From: Methanobacteriota archaeon
GTDB taxonomy: Archaea; Thermoplasmatota; Thermoplasmata; RBG-16-68-12
NCBI GenBank assembly: GCA_005878665.1
Contig: VBLR01000067.1
Coordinates: 1 to 5,690, forward strand
DNA: 5,690 nucleotides
Reading direction: 5' to 3'
The notes beneath the pieces were generated by a model. That model saw only the letters and a list, made by a program, of their open reading frames with translations, had not been told where the DNA came from and ran no database searches. The first letter of the stretch is position 1. Each line of letters opens with the position of its first letter. The position numbers were made by a program, and so were the translations under genes. Positions 4,263-5,690 of this stretch are shown here, one piece after another.

Positions 4263-5534
4263 ATGGAACGCGACGTCGGGATCGAAGGCTACCTGACGTC
4301 GACGCCGGGGCTCGGCGGCACGATCAAGGCGAGTGCGGACGACTTCGTGGTGGACGAGATCTCGTCCCCGCCGACGCCGGCCATCGATGGTCGGTACACG
4401 ATCGTCGCGCTCCGCGTCCGCAACTGGGAGACGAATCGCCTGGTGCGGGAACTCGCCCGAGCGCTGCACATCAGTCGCCGCCGGATCGGATTCGCGGGGA
4501 CCAAGGACAAGCGTGCCCTCACAACGCAACTCTTCTCCTTTGAGAACGTCCCACCCGAGACGATCAAGGCCCTGCGGATGAAAGACGTCGAGGTCCTCGA
4601 TGTCTCACGCTCGGGCCGCCCGCTGGAAATCGGAGACCTGGTCGGGAATCGGTTCCAGATCGTCGTTCGGGACCTCACCGTGGCGGTGGATCGGGTGAAT
4701 TCGATCGCCGAAGAGACCGCCCGCCAGATCCGTTCGTTCGGCGGCTTCCCCAATTTCTTCGGAATACAGCGGTTCGGCTCGGTTCGAGCGATCACACACG
4801 TCGTGGGCCGGCACATCGTCCGGGGGGAATTCAAGGAAGCCGTCCAAACGTATGTCGCGAATCCGATCGAAGGAGAAGGTTCGGAATCGTACGAGGTCCG
4901 CGCCGCACTCCGGGACACGGGGGACGTCCACGCGGCCCTGCGGTCGTATCCGAAGTCGTACGGCTTCGAGAAGGCGATTCTCAATCGTCTGGCGTCTCGT
5001 CCCGACGACTATGTTGGCGCCCTACAAGTGCTTCCGTTCAATCTCCTCCTCATGTTCGTCCATGGGTACCAGTCGTACCTCTTCAACCGGGTGCTGAGCG
5101 AACGGCTTCGCCGCGGCCTGCCGATCCACGAGCCCGTGGCCGGGGACCTGGTGCTCCCGGCGGACCGACGCGGTCTTCCGGACCGGGATCGAACGATCGA
5201 CGTGACGTGCGATAACCTCGACCGGGTGGCGGATCGATGCCGCGAAGGAAAAGCCTGGGTCAGCGCGATCCTCTTCGGGTCCGAATCCGAGTTCGCCGGC
5301 GGAGAGGTCGGCCAAATCGAGAAGGAGATCGTGGCGACCGAGGGCCTCCGCCCGGAGGACTTCATCATCCCAGACATCCCGCGGATTTCCTCGAAGGGCT
5401 CTCGGCGCGAGATCCTCGCGCCCCTCCATGATTTTTCGATCCGCCCGACGGCGGGTGAGTTGAATCTATCGTTCGCATCGAGCCGCGGAAGTTACGCGAC
5501 GTGTCTCGTCCGTGAGTTCACGAAGGCCGAGTAG
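4263..5534 (+). CDS. truD: tRNA pseudouridine synthase D (TruD/Pus7 family)
   Basis: A 423-residue enzyme, full length for archaeal TruD. It converts a specific uridine of tRNA (position 13 in the bacterial enzyme) to pseudouridine in the cytoplasm. The N-terminus VGIEGYLTSTPGLGGTIKASADDFVVDEI is typical of archaeal members. The catalytic motif GFAGTKDKRALTTQ (76-89) carries the expected nucleophile D82, equivalent to D80 of the E. coli protein. The second family motif NFFGIQRFG (164-172) is intact, followed by VGRHIVRGEF. The TRUD insertion domain occupies about 160-370, including FVHGYQSYLFNRVLSERL (265-282), and the chain closes with RGSYATCLVREFTK (408-421), the conserved final strand. 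The start is 4 bases after rpoL. A GGAG at 4246-4249 is 13 bases away, a weak ribosome site, so translation probably couples to rpoL. It appears fully functional. Confidence 0.95.
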   Translation: MERDVGIEGYLTSTPGLGGTIKASADDFVVDEISSPPTPAIDGRYTIVALRVRNWETNRLVRELARALHISRRRIGFAGTKDKRALTTQLFSFENVPPETIKALRMKDVEVLDVSRSGRPLEIGDLVGNRFQIVVRDLTVAVDRVNSIAEETARQIRSFGGFPNFFGIQRFGSVRAITHVVGRHIVRGEFKEAVQTYVANPIEGEGSESYEVRAALRDTGDVHAALRSYPKSYGFEKAILNRLASRPDDYVGALQVLPFNLLLMFVHGYQSYLFNRVLSERLRRGLPIHEPVAGDLVLPADRRGLPDRDRTIDVTCDNLDRVADRCREGKAWVSAILFGSESEFAGGEVGQIEKEIVATEGLRPEDFIIPDIPRISSKGSRREILAPLHDFSIRPTAGELNLSFASSRGSYATCLVREFTKAE

Positions 5535-5542
5535 CCGCCGTC

Positions 5543-5690
5543 TCAGGTCCGGATCTTCGTCCACAGGTCGGCGAACCGATCGACGGCGTCGTCATGGAAG
5601 CTCGACTGGTTGGCCAGGAGGAGCTTCCGGACTTCCTCCAAGTCCTTGATCGTGAAGACGCTCTCTCGCTCGCGCTTCGTCCGGACGAGC
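5543..5690 (-). CDS. C-terminal end of an unidentified protein (partial)
   Basis: Forty-eight codons run from the right edge to a TGA at 5543-5545 on the - strand. The visible tail reads TKRERESVFTIKDLEEVRKL then LLANQSSFHDDAVDRFADLW, ending TKIRT. It is charged and helical in character. Of the 48 codons 44 end in G or C, a strong coding sign, and the stop lies only 8 bases from the truD stop, so it is a converging gene and not spacer. I do not recognise the family from so short a piece; no catalytic motif, membrane segment or metal site is visible. Confidence 0.65.
   Translation of the reverse strand, partial: LVRTKRERESVFTIKDLEEVRKLLLANQSSFHDDAVDRFADLWTKIRT

Noticed and set aside
1..5690. 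Mobile element, CRISPR array or defence island
   Set aside because: There are no long terminal repeats, no regularly spaced repeats, no transposase, integrase or nuclease motifs, and codon use is uniform across the window.

Overview
This GC-rich window looks like chromosomal DNA of an archaeon. Two genes place it firmly: rpoL, the small Rpb11-like subunit of archaeal RNA polymerase, and a full-length truD/Pus7-type tRNA pseudouridine synthase. Four genes have a TATA-like octamer about 24-33 bases before the start codon, which is the arrangement of leaderless archaeal transcripts. A member of Thermoplasmatota is my best guess from the style of the proteins and the high GC, but the phylum is an inference; only archaeal origin is well supported.

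Layout from left to right. The 3' end of an ABC transporter ATPase is followed 4 bases later by its membrane permease; both are on the + strand and form one exporter-type operon entering from the left. Converging on it from the - strand is a two-gene unit: a 391-residue coiled-coil protein of unknown function, then a small dimeric alpha-beta barrel (ABM-type) protein. A divergent promoter region (2638-2740) separates this unit from a + strand VOC/glyoxalase-fold gene, which converges with a - strand dodecin (flavin-storage protein) gene.

The region 3302-3426 is an AT-rich divergent regulatory region between dodecin and a ribbon-helix-helix plus winged-helix transcription regulator. It holds a TATA box, a near-perfect 18-base palindrome touching the regulator's start codon, and a pair of direct repeats spaced one helical turn apart. 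A possible 59-residue protein overlaps the 3' end of the regulator gene. A promoter with a perfect hairpin-type inverted repeat then drives rpoL-truD, a two-gene unit for transcription and tRNA modification. The window closes with the C-terminus of an unidentified - strand gene.

Most genes here are housekeeping or general-stress types and do not form one pathway. I see no insertion sequence, CRISPR array, rRNA, tRNA or recognisable defence system. The least explained parts are the regulator with its operator-like palindrome and overlapping small ORF, the inverted repeat in the rpoL promoter, and the coiled-coil protein.
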